From Phoenix dactylifera (Eukaryota > Streptophyta > Magnoliopsida > Arecales > Arecaceae), in the NCBI RefSeq assembly GCF_009389715.1, contig NC_052393.1, positions 5,332,001 to 5,396,000 of the forward strand: 64,000 nucleotides of DNA, read 5' to 3'. The number at the start of each line of letters is the position of its first letter. Position 1 is the stretch's first letter. The notes beneath the pieces are model-generated. The model saw nothing but the letters and a program-made list of their open reading frames with translations. It was not told the origin of the DNA and did no database searches. Shown here one piece after another: positions 1 through 12,734 of the stretch. Position numbers and translations under genes: made by a program.

Positions 1-500
1 ATTCTCAAAACAATGGGGGCCTCACAAAATAAGAAAAGCTCCACCCCAGAAACTCCAGTGGGACAAAGTTCAGCAGGTTTCTCCACTGCAGTGTCGTAAA
101 TTACAGTCATGGCCCCCCCTCCAAAAGCACTTCTCTTAGCCCTTCCACACAATGGAATTGTTTTGGGAGATGACTGCCGTTCTTCTCCAAATTCTAACAC
201 GAGAGGGAGAGAGAGAGAGACTCCTAAGCAATTGCAAGTTTCTCCAACACAAGCACAGGTTTTTCTCTAAAAGCTTCTCTCTTCATACCGACCAGTACTG
301 CTCGCTAGAAGTGATGAAGACCGCTTCCAGATCCCATTCATCCAGAAGTTATTTAATTCATCATCCCACTCAGTACCTGTTTGAACTGTTTGGAGCCCAT
401 GAAAGCTATTTTCAGACCATTCCGCAAAGTTCTGTAAGTTAACAACTAGTTTAGTTTATGGTGTTGTCTCTGTTCCTCTGCCCACCAAGGTAATTATATT
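1..500 (+). other. Upstream region and leader of the DYW PPR gene
   Basis: No recognised gene. The stretch contains a GA-rich microsatellite near 200-222. A TAG stop at 447-449, in frame with the ATG at 501, shows that the PPR reading frame does not extend further upstream. A possible splice donor (TCTGTAAGTT, near 430-439) could belong to a leader intron, but this cannot be confirmed without transcripts. Confidence 0.4.
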
Positions 501-2273
501 ATGGCAGGAAGTTTATCCCTTCATCAGACCCAACAGTTCATAGCACCACCAAACAACATCCCACAAGTCTCAGAAAATAGACCCAGAGAGCAAACTTCAT
601 TTCCCCCCTTACCACACCAACTCAAAACCATATTAGAATTCAGGAAGGTCCATGCCCAATACATTAAGCTTGGACTGGACCGAGTTCCCCGTCATGCCGG
701 AGATCTCCTTTCCGCCTGTGCTCTCTCTGACTGGGGCAGCATGGACTATGCCTGCTCGATCTTCCTCAGTCTTGATGACCCAGGGACATTCGACTTCAAC
801 ACCATGATCAGAGCTCATGTTAAAGACAATGACCCAGAGGCAGCACTCCTTTTGTACAAAGAGACGCAGGAGAGAATTGTCAGGCCTGACAACTTCACCT
901 TCCCTTTCGCCCTCAAGGCTTGTGCTCAGCTCTCAGCCGCTGGAGAAGGAATGCAGATCCATGGGCATGTAACAAAACTTGGATTTCAATGTGATATCTT
1001 TGTCCAGAATAGTCTGATATACATGTATGGCAAGTGTGGGGAGATCAATCTCTGTTGCAGAGTGTTCAAGCAAATGGGCTCTGATAGGACTGTTGCTTCT
1101 TGGAGTGCTATTCTTGCAGCTCACACCAGAATGGGCTTATGGAATGAGTGCCTGAAGCTCTTTGCGATGATGACCGCAGAAGGTCTGAGAGCTGATGAGA
1201 GCTCCATGGTTAGCGCTCTCTCCTCGTGTGCACATTTGGGCACGTATGATCTTGGTAGAAGCATCCATTGTTCTTTACTCAGAAATATTAGTGGACTCAA
1301 TGTAATAGTTCAAACTTCATTGATCGATATGTACCTCAAATGTGGGTGCCTGGAGAAGGGGATGGCAATCTTTGATAGGATGCCTCAGAGGAACAAATGG
1401 ACATTCAGTGCTGTGATCTCGGGGCTGGCGATGCATGGGGATGGCGAGAAGGTTCTGCAGATCTTGTCAAACATGCTCAAGGAAGGCATAGAACCAGATG
1501 AAGCCATCTATGTGGGAGTCCTGAGTGCTTGCAGCCATGCTGGACTGCTTGAAGACGGGTTCTGGTGCTTTGATCAAATGCGGCTTGAACATCGGATCAT
1601 ACCTAATGCTCAGCATTATGGTTGCATGGTGGATCTCATAAGCCAAGCTGGGAAGCTGAACGAGGCCTACGAGATGATCAGGAGCATGCCAATGGGGCCA
1701 ACCGATGTGGCTTGGCGCTGCCTACTGAATGCCTGCAAAATTCATGGAAACCTGGAGCTTGCAGAATGTGCCCATAAAAATCTAATGCAGCTAGATGTTC
1801 ATAATGCAGGAGATCACATAATTTTATCAAATATGTATGCTGAAGCACAAAGATGGGATGATGCAGCAAGGATCAGAGCAGAAATGGCGGATAGAGGAGT
1901 GCTGCAGGTTCCAGGATACAGCAGGGTGGAGGTGAAGGGCAGGATGCATACCTTTGTTTCGCATGACAAGTCGCACCCCAAGAATGATGAAGTTTATGAG
2001 ATGCTCCATCAGATGGAATGGCAGCTCAGATTTGAGGGCTACACCCCTGACACATCCCTTGTGCACAGCCAGAAGCTAGCAATTGCTTTCTCCCTTGTAA
2101 ATACAAGCTATGGGACTCTGATACGGGTAGTTACAAACCTGAGAATGAATAAAGAGTGTCATACCTACACTGCACTGATTTCGAAGATATTTGAGCGGGA
2201 GATAATCATCAGGGATCACAACCGATTCCACTGCTTTAGGCAAGGGGCATGCTCTTGCGGAGGTTACTGGTGA
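501..2273 (+). CDS. PPR protein, PLS class with E and DYW domains (At1g31920-like)
   Basis: Single-exon, 590-residue protein. Helical-hairpin repeats of about 35 residues alternate through residues 70-440 (signatures such as DIFVQNSLIYMYGKCG and GLNVIVQTSLIDMYLKCGCL). An E/E+ region follows, then a C-terminal DYW domain ending in CSCGGYW, so the last triplet is GYW rather than DYW. This family binds organellar RNA, and its DYW domain is the cytidine deaminase of C-to-U editing. Here two key positions are altered. The HxE active-site motif reads HSQ (residues 522-524, Glu to Gln), and the first Cys of the following CxxCH is Asn (NKECH, 550-554). It may therefore recruit a deaminase partner rather than edit by itself. 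The start is fixed by an upstream in-frame stop at 447. It is tail to tail with the kinase gene. The At1g31920 assignment is from memory of the family. Confidence 0.93.
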   Translation: MAGSLSLHQTQQFIAPPNNIPQVSENRPREQTSFPPLPHQLKTILEFRKVHAQYIKLGLDRVPRHAGDLLSACALSDWGSMDYACSIFLSLDDPGTFDFNTMIRAHVKDNDPEAALLLYKETQERIVRPDNFTFPFALKACAQLSAAGEGMQIHGHVTKLGFQCDIFVQNSLIYMYGKCGEINLCCRVFKQMGSDRTVASWSAILAAHTRMGLWNECLKLFAMMTAEGLRADESSMVSALSSCAHLGTYDLGRSIHCSLLRNISGLNVIVQTSLIDMYLKCGCLEKGMAIFDRMPQRNKWTFSAVISGLAMHGDGEKVLQILSNMLKEGIEPDEAIYVGVLSACSHAGLLEDGFWCFDQMRLEHRIIPNAQHYGCMVDLISQAGKLNEAYEMIRSMPMGPTDVAWRCLLNACKIHGNLELAECAHKNLMQLDVHNAGDHIILSNMYAEAQRWDDAARIRAEMADRGVLQVPGYSRVEVKGRMHTFVSHDKSHPKNDEVYEMLHQMEWQLRFEGYTPDTSLVHSQKLAIAFSLVNTSYGTLIRVVTNLRMNKECHTYTALISKIFEREIIIRDHNRFHCFRQGACSCGGYW

Positions 2274-2725
2274 CGGGTAAACATCTTTCATCTGAAGCAA
2301 TTGCCTTACCATCACTGATCTTTCGAGCTTAAGCAATTTCTTTATCAAATGTGATTAATGAAGCAACAAAAGGAATTTCCAAGCATCAAGAGGTCAAATC
2401 TACTTGCACATTTAACATTGTTTCTCAAAGTCTGCAATTTGTTTATGATGCTATGGATCTATTTTATCTTTTTCCTCCTTGTAGCTCTATGGGAAAAATA
2501 ATTGAAAATGTGAAGGAAGTTTAAGCTTGGCAACACATAAATCTCTAGTCAAAGAACTGGAACACAGTAGAACATATTCTATGCTCTTATGAGCTGGTTT
2601 TCATTCTGCCAAGGTGTACATTGTATAAAAATACATTCTCCATCTGAATCATTTTTGGTAATCGCTGCCAAAAGAAATTAAGAGAGAATCGCCTGTGAAT
2701 CTCAATTAACAGTACAGTCTCGAAC
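2274..2725. other. Short intergenic gap between convergent genes
   Basis: This gap of about 450 bp separates the stop codons of the PPR (+) and phosphomevalonate kinase (-) genes and must hold both 3' untranslated regions. It is AT-rich. No open frame or repeat was recognised. Confidence 0.5.
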
Positions 2726-5700
2726 CTAATTTATTTGAATTGAAGAAATGGCAGATGACACTTCTTTGGCTCTTGGGTCACCATTTTCCAGTGACACACC
2801 TTTAGGATCTTCTCTAACAAGCAGGGGCAAAACACCGACTGAGCTCCAAGATTTGATTACAGCATTATTGGCTTCTCCCAATATAACAGCAAAAACTGCA
2901 TCATAACCACCTGCTCCAGGGACTCCTGCTAATAGAACTCCTTCCATATTCATAGTGGCATCCAAAAGCTGAGTTTGTGATTCTGGCTCTATCTGCAAAG
3001 TTAGCAGGGAAAAAAGACTAATAAGCTGAGTTCACCATGCAAGGCAAGTTGAAAAATCCAATGACAACTGCATCATACACAGTGAGATTTTTAACACCAG
3101 CATGTGTGATATATCCCAATTTAACATGCTTTTAAACAAGTGCAGGCCGCATATCACATATGCCAATTCAGCCAAACAGGTCTAGAATTTTACATATCTT
3201 AAAAAGTATCTAATGGTTTCTTGCACCAAGAAGTTGACTCAATTTATTCTCATGCTAAACGAGAAGGTTAGGGCAGCTATCACATGGAGGCAATCACTAA
3301 AAATTCCACCCAACAACAAAATTTACTGTATCAGTAACCTCTCGACTTATGTTGACAAGCCGGAAACCGACTATATGAAAGATGCCATATTTTGATAATT
3401 CAGTGAGACACTACAGATACATCATATCATTAATTTAAGTAAATATTGGAGGTATCACACACCTCCATAAAAAAGCAACAAACTGGAAACAGAAGCAACA
3501 TTGAGGTCATGATGTCAAGCACTTAGTGCATAAATAGAGTACAGAGATGTAAGTGCATCATTAGAAGCTAGGATAGCACCAGCATCTTACAATCTAGCTC
3601 ATATGCATATATTTCTCAAAAGAATTGCCATATAGACACTACTAAGCTGTGACAAGTTTCCTGAAAGCTGCCATTTTCCGTAAATCCATAACAAGGATTT
3701 TTCCAAGAATCACAAGACTGCCTCCCAAAAGCTAGATCAGACAACCTGAGTTACAGCTGGTGGTTCTAACTGCATCTAATGAAACTGAACTTGGAATAGG
3801 TGCCAGAGCAGGGAATTGTTGATGTAAAAATATCAGAATGCAAAGCATGTAGAAAACATTAAAATATAGTAAAAATTACGAAAGTTCAAATCCCAATATT
3901 GGTGATGAAATTTTCTTATTTACAATTGAATTTAGTGCGTTTTTATTTGTCCCACAGACAGTAGCATGTGAGAAAATGAGGATGAGTTTTCTAGCAGATC
4001 TAAGAACTTCGACCAGTGTATCACTGGATAAAAAAGGGTGGTGAACCAAAGAATACTCAAGAGCCAACTTGGATGGCTAAGGACGAAGTTAGATAGAGAC
4101 ATCTTACAAATTTTCATAACCTGAGGACATTTAGGGTTTCCTTTCTCCACAAAAATCAGTGCTTAAATAGACTTCTCATTGAACTTATCAGTGTGCTATC
4201 AGTTAAACTGACTGAAATTATCATGAGTCTATAAGAATTTACAGCTTCAAAAAGAGAAAAATGTAAAGGTACTAGTGATTATTCTGCAATGCATAATTCA
4301 TCAGAGGAAAAATAAACAGGAAATTGTGAAGCTGTATACTGTATTGCAATTAAAAATGGAGTACTTTAAATCTTCACTGAAAAAACAAAACAAAACTTAC
4401 CGGTACACCAGCAGCCTTGCCCATCTGTCGCATATGAAACCTGATCTCGAGGAAAGCATCTCTTGCTCCTAACAGGGACTTCACAATAGATTCTTGATGC
4501 TGATCGGTAACTTGTTCCATCCACTATAAATAAATCAGTTCACTGCTTTTAGCATAGTATGACCATAACCCTCTGTTTGGTACAAAGGATGGATTGGAGG
4601 AAGAATGGATAATAGAGAGGATGAATGGGTCTTCTATCCATCATCCTGTGTGTTTGGTGAGATATGGAAGGATGGATGGGAATGATTCCTTTATATGTTT
4701 GGTATAGGAGGAATGTAAGAGAGGATGAATGATATTTGTATGGCATTTCTACTAAACCACCTTTAGATACAAAGGTATCATTACTATCAATTTATAACAC
4801 TTATTTATACTAAAGAAGTAGGGCAATATAAAATTATAATCTTTATAATTATAATTATATAAAATTATATAAATATTTTAATTAATTTAATTAAATAAAG
4901 AATTTTATATATTAATCATATATGGTTTTAATTTATTTGTATATATTAAAAATAACTAATTAATTTATAATTTAATTTAAATAGTTAATTAATTTTATAT
5001 AATAGTTAACTAAAAATAGTGAATATAAATAGAAAAATAGAAGACAATTCTAATTATTTAGTTATAATTATGGAAACTACATGCTAAAATTAAAATAATT
5101 AGTAATAAAGTTTAATGGTATAGAGTTATTAGTATACGTAGAATGAAATAAATAAATAAATAAAATGAATGAAAAGAGAATATATTTTTTTCCTTTTTAT
5201 ATTTATCTGTTTAATTTAACTTTACTAAAAAAAAGTAGAGAAGTGTTAGGATTTTGTCAAAAAATTAATGGGGGTAATTTTATCAACGTAGAAACTCATC
5301 CCTCACATGCTCCATCCATCCTTCATTGCATCCTCCCAATTTAGGAGGATGAAAACTAGTGGGCCAGGATGGATAGGCAATCCCTCCTTTCATCCATCCT
5401 TTCTGAGATTTTTTGAACCAAACGGTGGATGGGGGTCATCCCTCCTTCCAACCCCATCCATCCTCCCTCTCATGACCCCAACCAGACAGGGTAAAAGTAA
5501 GTCCAGCTATAATTGGGGGTGGCTATGGTCAGGTCAGTTACTGGTTGAGTCAAACTACACTTGGGTCAAAAAACCCTCAATCCATACCCAAACCCCTAAA
5601 AATCAGGTTCCGGAAAGTAAACACATATCCATCCCATTTATTTTATGCGGACCTATACCCAACCTACCAACCCATGATAGCTCTTCATTTGTCATTTATA

Positions 5701-8700
5701 TACGAAAACAAAACAATCTAAGGTTGTTGATATAGGATAGCAAGGGGTTAAAACAGTTGTTAATTCCAGTATATATCTGATTTAATATCCTGCAGAACCT
5801 CAATCTGTAAAGCCACCAGTCCAGTGAAGAAGCAGAATAGCAGCTTTTTTTCTCAAATATTAAATTCTATTGGAATAAAAAGTCGCATATACCTTCCCCA
5901 AAAGGAAACTGTATTTTGTCCTATCATTAGAATTCTTATATTTGTTATTTATGAGATCTCAAATTTTCAAAGAAGAATCTAAATACAATATATTTATATT
6001 TCGGTTAATTCAAATTATCACTTAAAAGATAATAATTTAGTGGGTACAAAGAAATGTGATTGAGATTGGAAAATATTCGAAAGCTAAAAAAATAAAAGAC
6101 AAAATATTAAATGCCGAAGGTTTACTCAAATTCGAAAGGAACACAAACTAGACTAGCTAATCTAATGGGGAAAATGAATGGATAACAAAAAGGTTACCCT
6201 CTCATGTCCACAGCCGCTGCAAACAGCTAAAGTATGTCTGTAAGTATCCCAGTGATCCTCTGCTAATTTGTTTAAACTTTTGAGTTGTGCCTCAAGCACT
6301 GAATTAGCATATGCTAACTTTTTCCATGTTTCTAGCGATTTCTGAGGATCAGACTTCTGCCACTGCTTCACAGAACCCACCATTGATGGAGTAGATGAAC
6401 CTCCAGTACCAGGTTCTCCCAGTAGCTGCAAAAAGCACCATACCACTATATGAAATCTTAAGTCTTAACCCAGCCATAAAGAGAAGCGCATGTGACGTGA
6501 AACTAGCAAATTCATTCATATATGAGCAAACAAACCATGCTCTCGGAGTAGAAAGAAGCATGAATTATGTAGGCTCTTGCAACTTCCAAGAAAATTAGAA
6601 ATAGAAATGGCCATGCTCCTCCAAAAATTTAACTCACAGACATGAAAAGAGCTTTCATCATTTAAGAAATTCTGGAGTTTAGTCACTATGCAGGTATTCA
6701 GGAAGTTGCTGAACTTACAAGGGTCATGAGCGGAGGCAAAGAAAAGTGAAACTTCTGATGATCCCACTTCTCTTGAAGAATATCAGTGACTACTTCTTGC
6801 AAACACTTCCCTCCAATAACCTGTAGTTTCGCAACAGAGAACATAAGTTCTTTATCTTTCTTATGACCAATGTGAACCTTATTTAGACTAAATAAATAGG
6901 TTTGCAAGCAATGTAAGAGCTAACAAAATCATTACATCACCTAAAATACGCCTATGCTGTACAGATCAAGCAGCCAACACACAAAAGCAAATTAAAGATC
7001 CTTCTGTCATAACACAAATCAACTTTATTCATAAAACAACTCAAACAATATCTTTATTGGTAGTGGATTGAATCAACTTTTGCTTATGTTACAATTACAG
7101 TGACTTTTCAGTTTGTATGTAGCTACCCCTTTCTGACATAGCGAACAGGTTCAGATGTTTTTGCATGATTGGAGGACAAGGTTTAGCTCCCCAATGCAGG
7201 CAGGGAAGTTTCTGTACAGGAACTCCAATCTGCCATTAGCCATTCTGTATACTCTCATATATGGTGTCGTACTTGACAAAAATTGAAGCCGGTGATGCAT
7301 ACAGACATGCTTGTATTAAGAAGTAATCAAAGGCCCCTGTAGATGGCAGATCAGGATCTCTGTAGGCTTTTTTGTTCATGCAACTGGAACTGAGCCGTAT
7401 CATTTGCCTCATGAGAAACAGTATTCAGATGAATGATAATGACTGCCTGCTGGTAACAGAGGACCTGAGTTTATATCCATCTCTCAATAAACATAAAATA
7501 ATAATATGTTTTACTTCACTACAGCATGGTTCCTAAACAGCAATGCAAGAAGCCTTTTCTTACATCAGAATTTCCAAGTCAGATTGGTCATCCTCAAACA
7601 AGAGCCTCCCTTAAAATCAGCAAAACATGAAATACTAGGTAAACCCAAAAAGAGCAAAGAACCGGTAGACGATAGAATTGATTAAAACAGCAACCAGGTG
7701 ACTTCAAGAATCAAGTAAAAGGACAAACCTCAAGAGTTTTTATAGCTAAAATGAATCATATCCGCAACTCACACATAAAATCAAGTAGGCAGAAGAGATG
7801 CAGCAAGAGAAAACCTGAGCAGAAGAAAGAACTGCAGGAGAAAATCTGACATAGCGTTGACTACCATAGACAGCAGCACTGACATCAAAACCACTGCCAA
7901 TTTTCCCTTGAGCTATACAATGAGCACTTTGAGCTATAACATGTACTAAATCAAGATCTGAATTATTTGTATTCCCTTCGGGAAGACTTTTTGCTGAAAA
8001 TGGAAGATTAACAACTCCAAGATAGTGAAGTAGAGCTGCAACCACTGACGTTGTCATTGCAGCTGATGAGCCAAGTCCAGTTTTTGCAACCTCAGGTTTG
8101 CATCTCTCTCCAGAAATTGTTCCATTGGAAGCTTCTGAATTAAACATAATTGAAGAAAAAGGTGGAAGTGAAGCCAGTGCATCCGGAGTTAAAGGCAGTC
8201 CACGTGCTTCAATCTAAAAAGAAAAATTCACACACAACTCAATTTTGGAATCATTTGAAATATATCAGCTAAGAACATCATACTAGTTACAGATGCTTGA
8301 CTAAAATAAAGAAACATCATAAAACTTTGCATGACAGAGGGTAGCAGAAACAGGAAACATACACTTCATGTATCTCAAAATCACATTTAAAAAGAAATCA
8401 AACAAATTAACAAGTAAAAAATGAAAGTCTTTACGGTCATGTGATAATTTAATATATTAAAGAAAATGGATAAATCAATAAAGGCAAACAGGAGAGCAAC
8501 GTACCTGATTTCTATAAGAATAGAAGTCATTGCTACCTAAGATTGTGATATCAAGACCTGCAACGACCCATGTAAAACTTAGACATGTGAAACCAAAAAC
8601 TATGCTATGCCTAAAATGGTAACAACCAAGGCATGCACAATATAGATGAACTGCAAACAGAGAAGAATAAAAGTAAGAAAAAACACTTAAACTACCTAGC

Positions 8701-11700
8701 AAAAGAAGTTTATTTAATGCATCCTTCTTCTCCTTGTCAACGAATATCACTTTAGAAGCTGCTACAGCATATTGTACAGCCTGTTCCACAAAAGGGTTTG
8801 TCGAGTCCCTGATATTTCAAGGCCATAAAAGAGTCACTAAAGTCTTCATATGATTCTCTGTTGGAAAAATTGGGCAGCTCCATAGTGGATTCTGCCCATG
8901 ATCAAGCTACAAATTCAAAATGGTTGCACTGATAAACAATATGAACAGTTGCAATTGTTACTGATAAAACTCTTAAAAAAAGAAGATTCATATTGCTTCA
9001 TTATAAACCAGCATAAATGCCTCTTCCATATAGGTATGGAGGCCTTGATGGCAACAAAATTGATCATGGCCCCTCTCTACTAATAAGTTAGAAAATAACT
9101 ATGAACAAGAAGCTCTATTCCACATACTTGAGCTAAATATAGTGCTAGAGTTATATGGAACCCCAGAAGCGTGCCACAACCTCTTCTATTTAGGATCTTG
9201 AAGCTCCTATCCAGTTAGGTGTCACACAACCTCTTCTAAACACTCCCACTTGTTAACTGTTAATACCTATCACAGCAACATGGCATTTTACTTAGATCCA
9301 TACATGAATACTGTTCAACAGGATTCTTGTAACTAATGACATTTCTAGAAGTTTGTAAATCACATTAAGCTTCAAATCATATTTAAGGGGAGCCTGCAGA
9401 TTGAAGCCACTTTGTTTTAATTTTTGCAGATTAGGTCCAACTTTAATTTTTCCTTTTTCAGGATGAACCACTTTTAAAATTTTTGGATGTTTTTGTCCTG
9501 AACCCAGATGATACAATCTAGCCGGATGTCCAACTGTAGTTTAGTGCACAAAACCTTTTATAGCGAATGCCCTTAATTTGATAGTGAATGATTTTTTTAT
9601 TATATATATGAAGTGCATCTTTTTAATACTGCATGCATGTAATTGTTGAGTGTGCAATGCACATTCACAGGCAGGAGCGTGATCATAAGGCCAGGAGCAC
9701 AAGTGCCTGAAAATCTTCTAACTAGGCCATTCCTGCAAAGAAAGAAAGAAAGAAAAAGAAAGGCCTGACTCTGAAAAACGACAATAAATCAGGCCATTTC
9801 TGGAAAATACAAATTCTTATCGACCCAATATTGGCACTGGCACTGGATCAGCATGACACAGCACGTGCAATGCTGGCCAGCAACACATCCATGAATCAAC
9901 TTGGTCCTACAAGCACGCAATTGTATGTTGTAACATGAAGACCTCATCTAAGCAATCACCTCTTAAGAAAAGAGTGGATGATATGAAATAACATGACATA
10001 GCAGCTGTCAACAAAGATGACCAGACACTATGAATATGAATCTGAAAGAACTACAAGACTGTGACCCAAGGCTCTGGGATCAAGAAACACCTGCTTGAGA
10101 ATTAATGTCACTTAACCATATAAAAACCTAGAATGCAAGAAGATGCTAAAGTAGATGAACTTAGAAAGTATGGAGAACCAGGTTATATGTGACATTGAGG
10201 ATAACGCAAATGAGCCATATTTGATAAAAAAGAAGAGAAGTCATCCTTGTATACAGCTTATGCAAATAATAATTAGTGACTCTTATAGAAGATTCAGTAC
10301 AGTGATAAAGTCCTTCTGAACATAGGCTGTCTGCTACTTGATGGTGTTAAGCCTTGCTAAATTGATCGTATAAGTAGGAACAGATCAAGAAAATTCCCCA
10401 TATGTTCTTTAGGAAGTTAACACCCTACATTTTAGCAAACCTTTCATAGTTCTTACATGCAACAAGATCAAGTAATGCTTTAAGTGCCCCTTTTCTTATT
10501 TTTCTTCATGTTTTGTGCTATGTTATGTCAAGACCAATGCATGGTCCAGTGCCTAGCTCCTTCCCTGTACAACTTCAAAGGAGAGAACATTAACATTCTG
10601 TTAATCATGAATGCAGAGCGGAATCCTGATTTATTGCAAAATACTAACAAAGCATCTCCATCCACATTATTAATCCAATCTGCATGTTTGTTCAGTAAAT
10701 TATGAATGCACACATTTTTTCATTATCCGATGCCAACAGCTGCAAGCATGCTCATATGCGCATAACAAATATAATAGATTAAAAATTACAACAAATAACA
10801 GCCATTTGCAACAAATAACTCAATCCAATGGAGACATACCTCGAAGAGATGCACTGAAGGGTTGAGTTCTTGAGTGACAACTTGTAGGTTGTTTCTCTAG
10901 AAAGCTGGGGAGATGTTACTTTCACATCTGTCCATGCCTGTAAGATGAAATAAGCAAATTAAAATTTAAAGAAATGGCTCATTGGCATTGAAATCCTCTA
11001 ACAACATAAAAAAGAAAAAAACGATAAAATTTGTACTTCTACTAAAGCATCAAGCTTATCAAGAATGAGCAAATTAAACATCAAAGAAATTGCTCTTTGC
11101 TGAGAAATGCTCTAACAGCATGATCATTTTCAGATAGTGATTAAAGCATGCAAAATTCAAATTATATGACCCTTATAACATTTATCATTTACCAGATTCT
11201 TTGTATTCCTTTTTAGCATGACCACCTAAAACTATGGTTCACTCTGTCCTGAATGAATAACAACAATTTGAAGTAAGTATCGTGTGAAGCACTGAAAGAA
11301 GAAACATAGCTGTAAATGGTCATGAAAAACCCAACTATCTCTTCTAATGGCCATTTCCAGTCTCAATGCTTGACGCTTTTCTCCAACAGTGCAAAAGAAG
11401 CGAGACAAAATGCCTAAAATTTGTTTTCCAATATCAAAATTGTCCTTTTAACAACTTAATGAGGAAATCTTAATCAATCTAGCAATCTACATATCAGTTA
11501 CTGACCATGCAATGCTCTGTCATCATTCATTTTTGTGAAATTTGATTAAAAATATATAAATCCCTCAATCCCCAGTCAGAAGTTAATGAAAAGTTTGACA
11601 ACACTCAACAGTTTTGAGATCGGTTCTTATGAGGGGGAAAATGAGGGGAAGGAGAAAAAGAAATAGAAAACCCATCATCTCCTTATAGTAAACAATAGAC

Positions 11701-12262
11701 CTTGACCCTTGATCTATTGTATAAGTCGCTAAGGTTGAATTCTTCCCCCCATCAAGAACCTAAACACAATTAAAGAAAACAATAAATTTTCTAAACAAGG
11801 CTACCGACTGGTGTTCTTTTTTCCCCTTAACGCAGAAAACCTCCAAATCTCACAGCTGAAACAAGAAGAGTAGCAAATGCAGCAGCAATAGATTGATCTC
11901 CTTGTCGTCACGGGTCAAGTTGGAACTTTTCCCACTCCTAATTTAGGAACAGTACCAAAGATCCAATATTTTTCGAATTATGAGAAGGAAAAACTCACCC
12001 AAGCCCAACTCTCCGGCTGGACCTCCTCGAGCAGCGGCTTAACCATCGCATAGAACCGGGCATTCGTACTAAGAACAATCCCTGCATTGGGCCTCTCGAG
12101 AATGAGGTACCCCCCAGTTATCAAGACCTTCCCGGGAGCCGAAGCAACTCTACAAGAAGAAGCACAAATCCACTCAGAGATGGAAAACAACCTAAAACCC
12201 CAAAAAAGAATAGATCTTTGAGAGAAAAAAGAAGAAGATAGATCACAAACTTACACTTCCAT
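2726..12262 (-). CDS. PMK: Phosphomevalonate kinase (GHMP kinase), ten exons
   Basis: Phosphorylates mevalonate 5-phosphate to the 5-diphosphate in the mevalonate isoprenoid pathway. Ten exons, read on the minus strand: 12262-12255, 12149-11999, 10937-10840, 8808-8696, 8557-8505, 8213-7815, 6820-6719, 6425-6198, 4523-4401, 2992-2726. All have GT-AG borders and consistent phase, giving 1542 nt and 513 residues, the usual plant length. The N-terminus MEVVASAPGKVLITGGYL is the GHMP substrate-loop region. KTGLGSSAAMT (glycine-rich ATP loop, GLGSSAA at about 187-193) and the C-terminal motif GVLLAGVPGAGGYDA are intact. Exon 1 is only 8 nt (ATGGAAGT), but it restores both the start and the frame. 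The introns total about 8 kb, one of them with a Tourist MITE. A MULE nest begins 473 bp upstream of the ATG. Copy function looks intact; the exon model is inferred by eye. Confidence 0.95.
4569..5491. mobile_element. Tourist-like (PIF/Harbinger) element in a PMK intron
   Basis: A 923-bp element in the PMK intron between 4523 and 6198, flanked by 3-bp TAA duplications (4566-4568 and 5492-5494). Its ends are CCCTCTGTTTGGT and, reverse-complemented, CCCTGTCTGGTTG, an imperfect terminal inverted repeat of Tourist type. Subterminal GGATGGATG-type motifs occur in inverted orientation on both sides of an AT-rich core (4790-5270). No transposase is present, so it is non-autonomous. Confidence 0.7.
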
Positions 12263-12734
12263 CGCTCACTTCCGCTGCAAAACTTAGCAAGTCGGAGAGG
12301 GGTTTTGCTATTAAAACACCAAAAAGATCACAGAAAGCTTATGCGAAATAGAGAGAGCAAGAACCCAGAAGCCAATATCCCCAGGAATTCCAAGCTCCCT
12401 ACCCAAAAATTAATTACATAAAGATTGATATAAAGCTTCAGACTAGATCAATCAGCATCGAAATAGAGAAAGAAAATGGGAATCGAAAGAAGAGCGAGCA
12501 AGGAGCTGAGATGGTGGGTATGGTACGCGGGCCGATCGGTAGGGTTTTTGGAGTTCGCAGGTCGAGATGGGACCTGGGACTGGGAGTAATTGCCCCGCCA
12601 ACCTCCAAGACCGTCTGGAAAGATCCTTTCCAACCCAGCGATGTTTCGACGCGTGTCCTACAAGAGAGGACTATATCTCGCCGCTTATTGGCTACATCCA
12701 GTTATGCGGTCTTAGAGCTGTATCCGCGCCTGAA
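12263..12734. other. PMK 5' leader/promoter remnant and MULE target site
   Basis: This is the interval between the PMK start codon and the MULE nest, so it should hold the PMK leader and proximal promoter. No coding frame is supported. The last nine bases, GCGCCTGAA (12726-12734), recur at 21984-21992 and are the target duplication of MULE element A. The rest of the original upstream region has been moved more than 9 kb away. Confidence 0.6.

Noticed and set aside
152..442. 96-codon frame upstream of the first PPR
   Set aside because: No domain, GA-repeat content, and position in the leader; no splice path joins it in frame.
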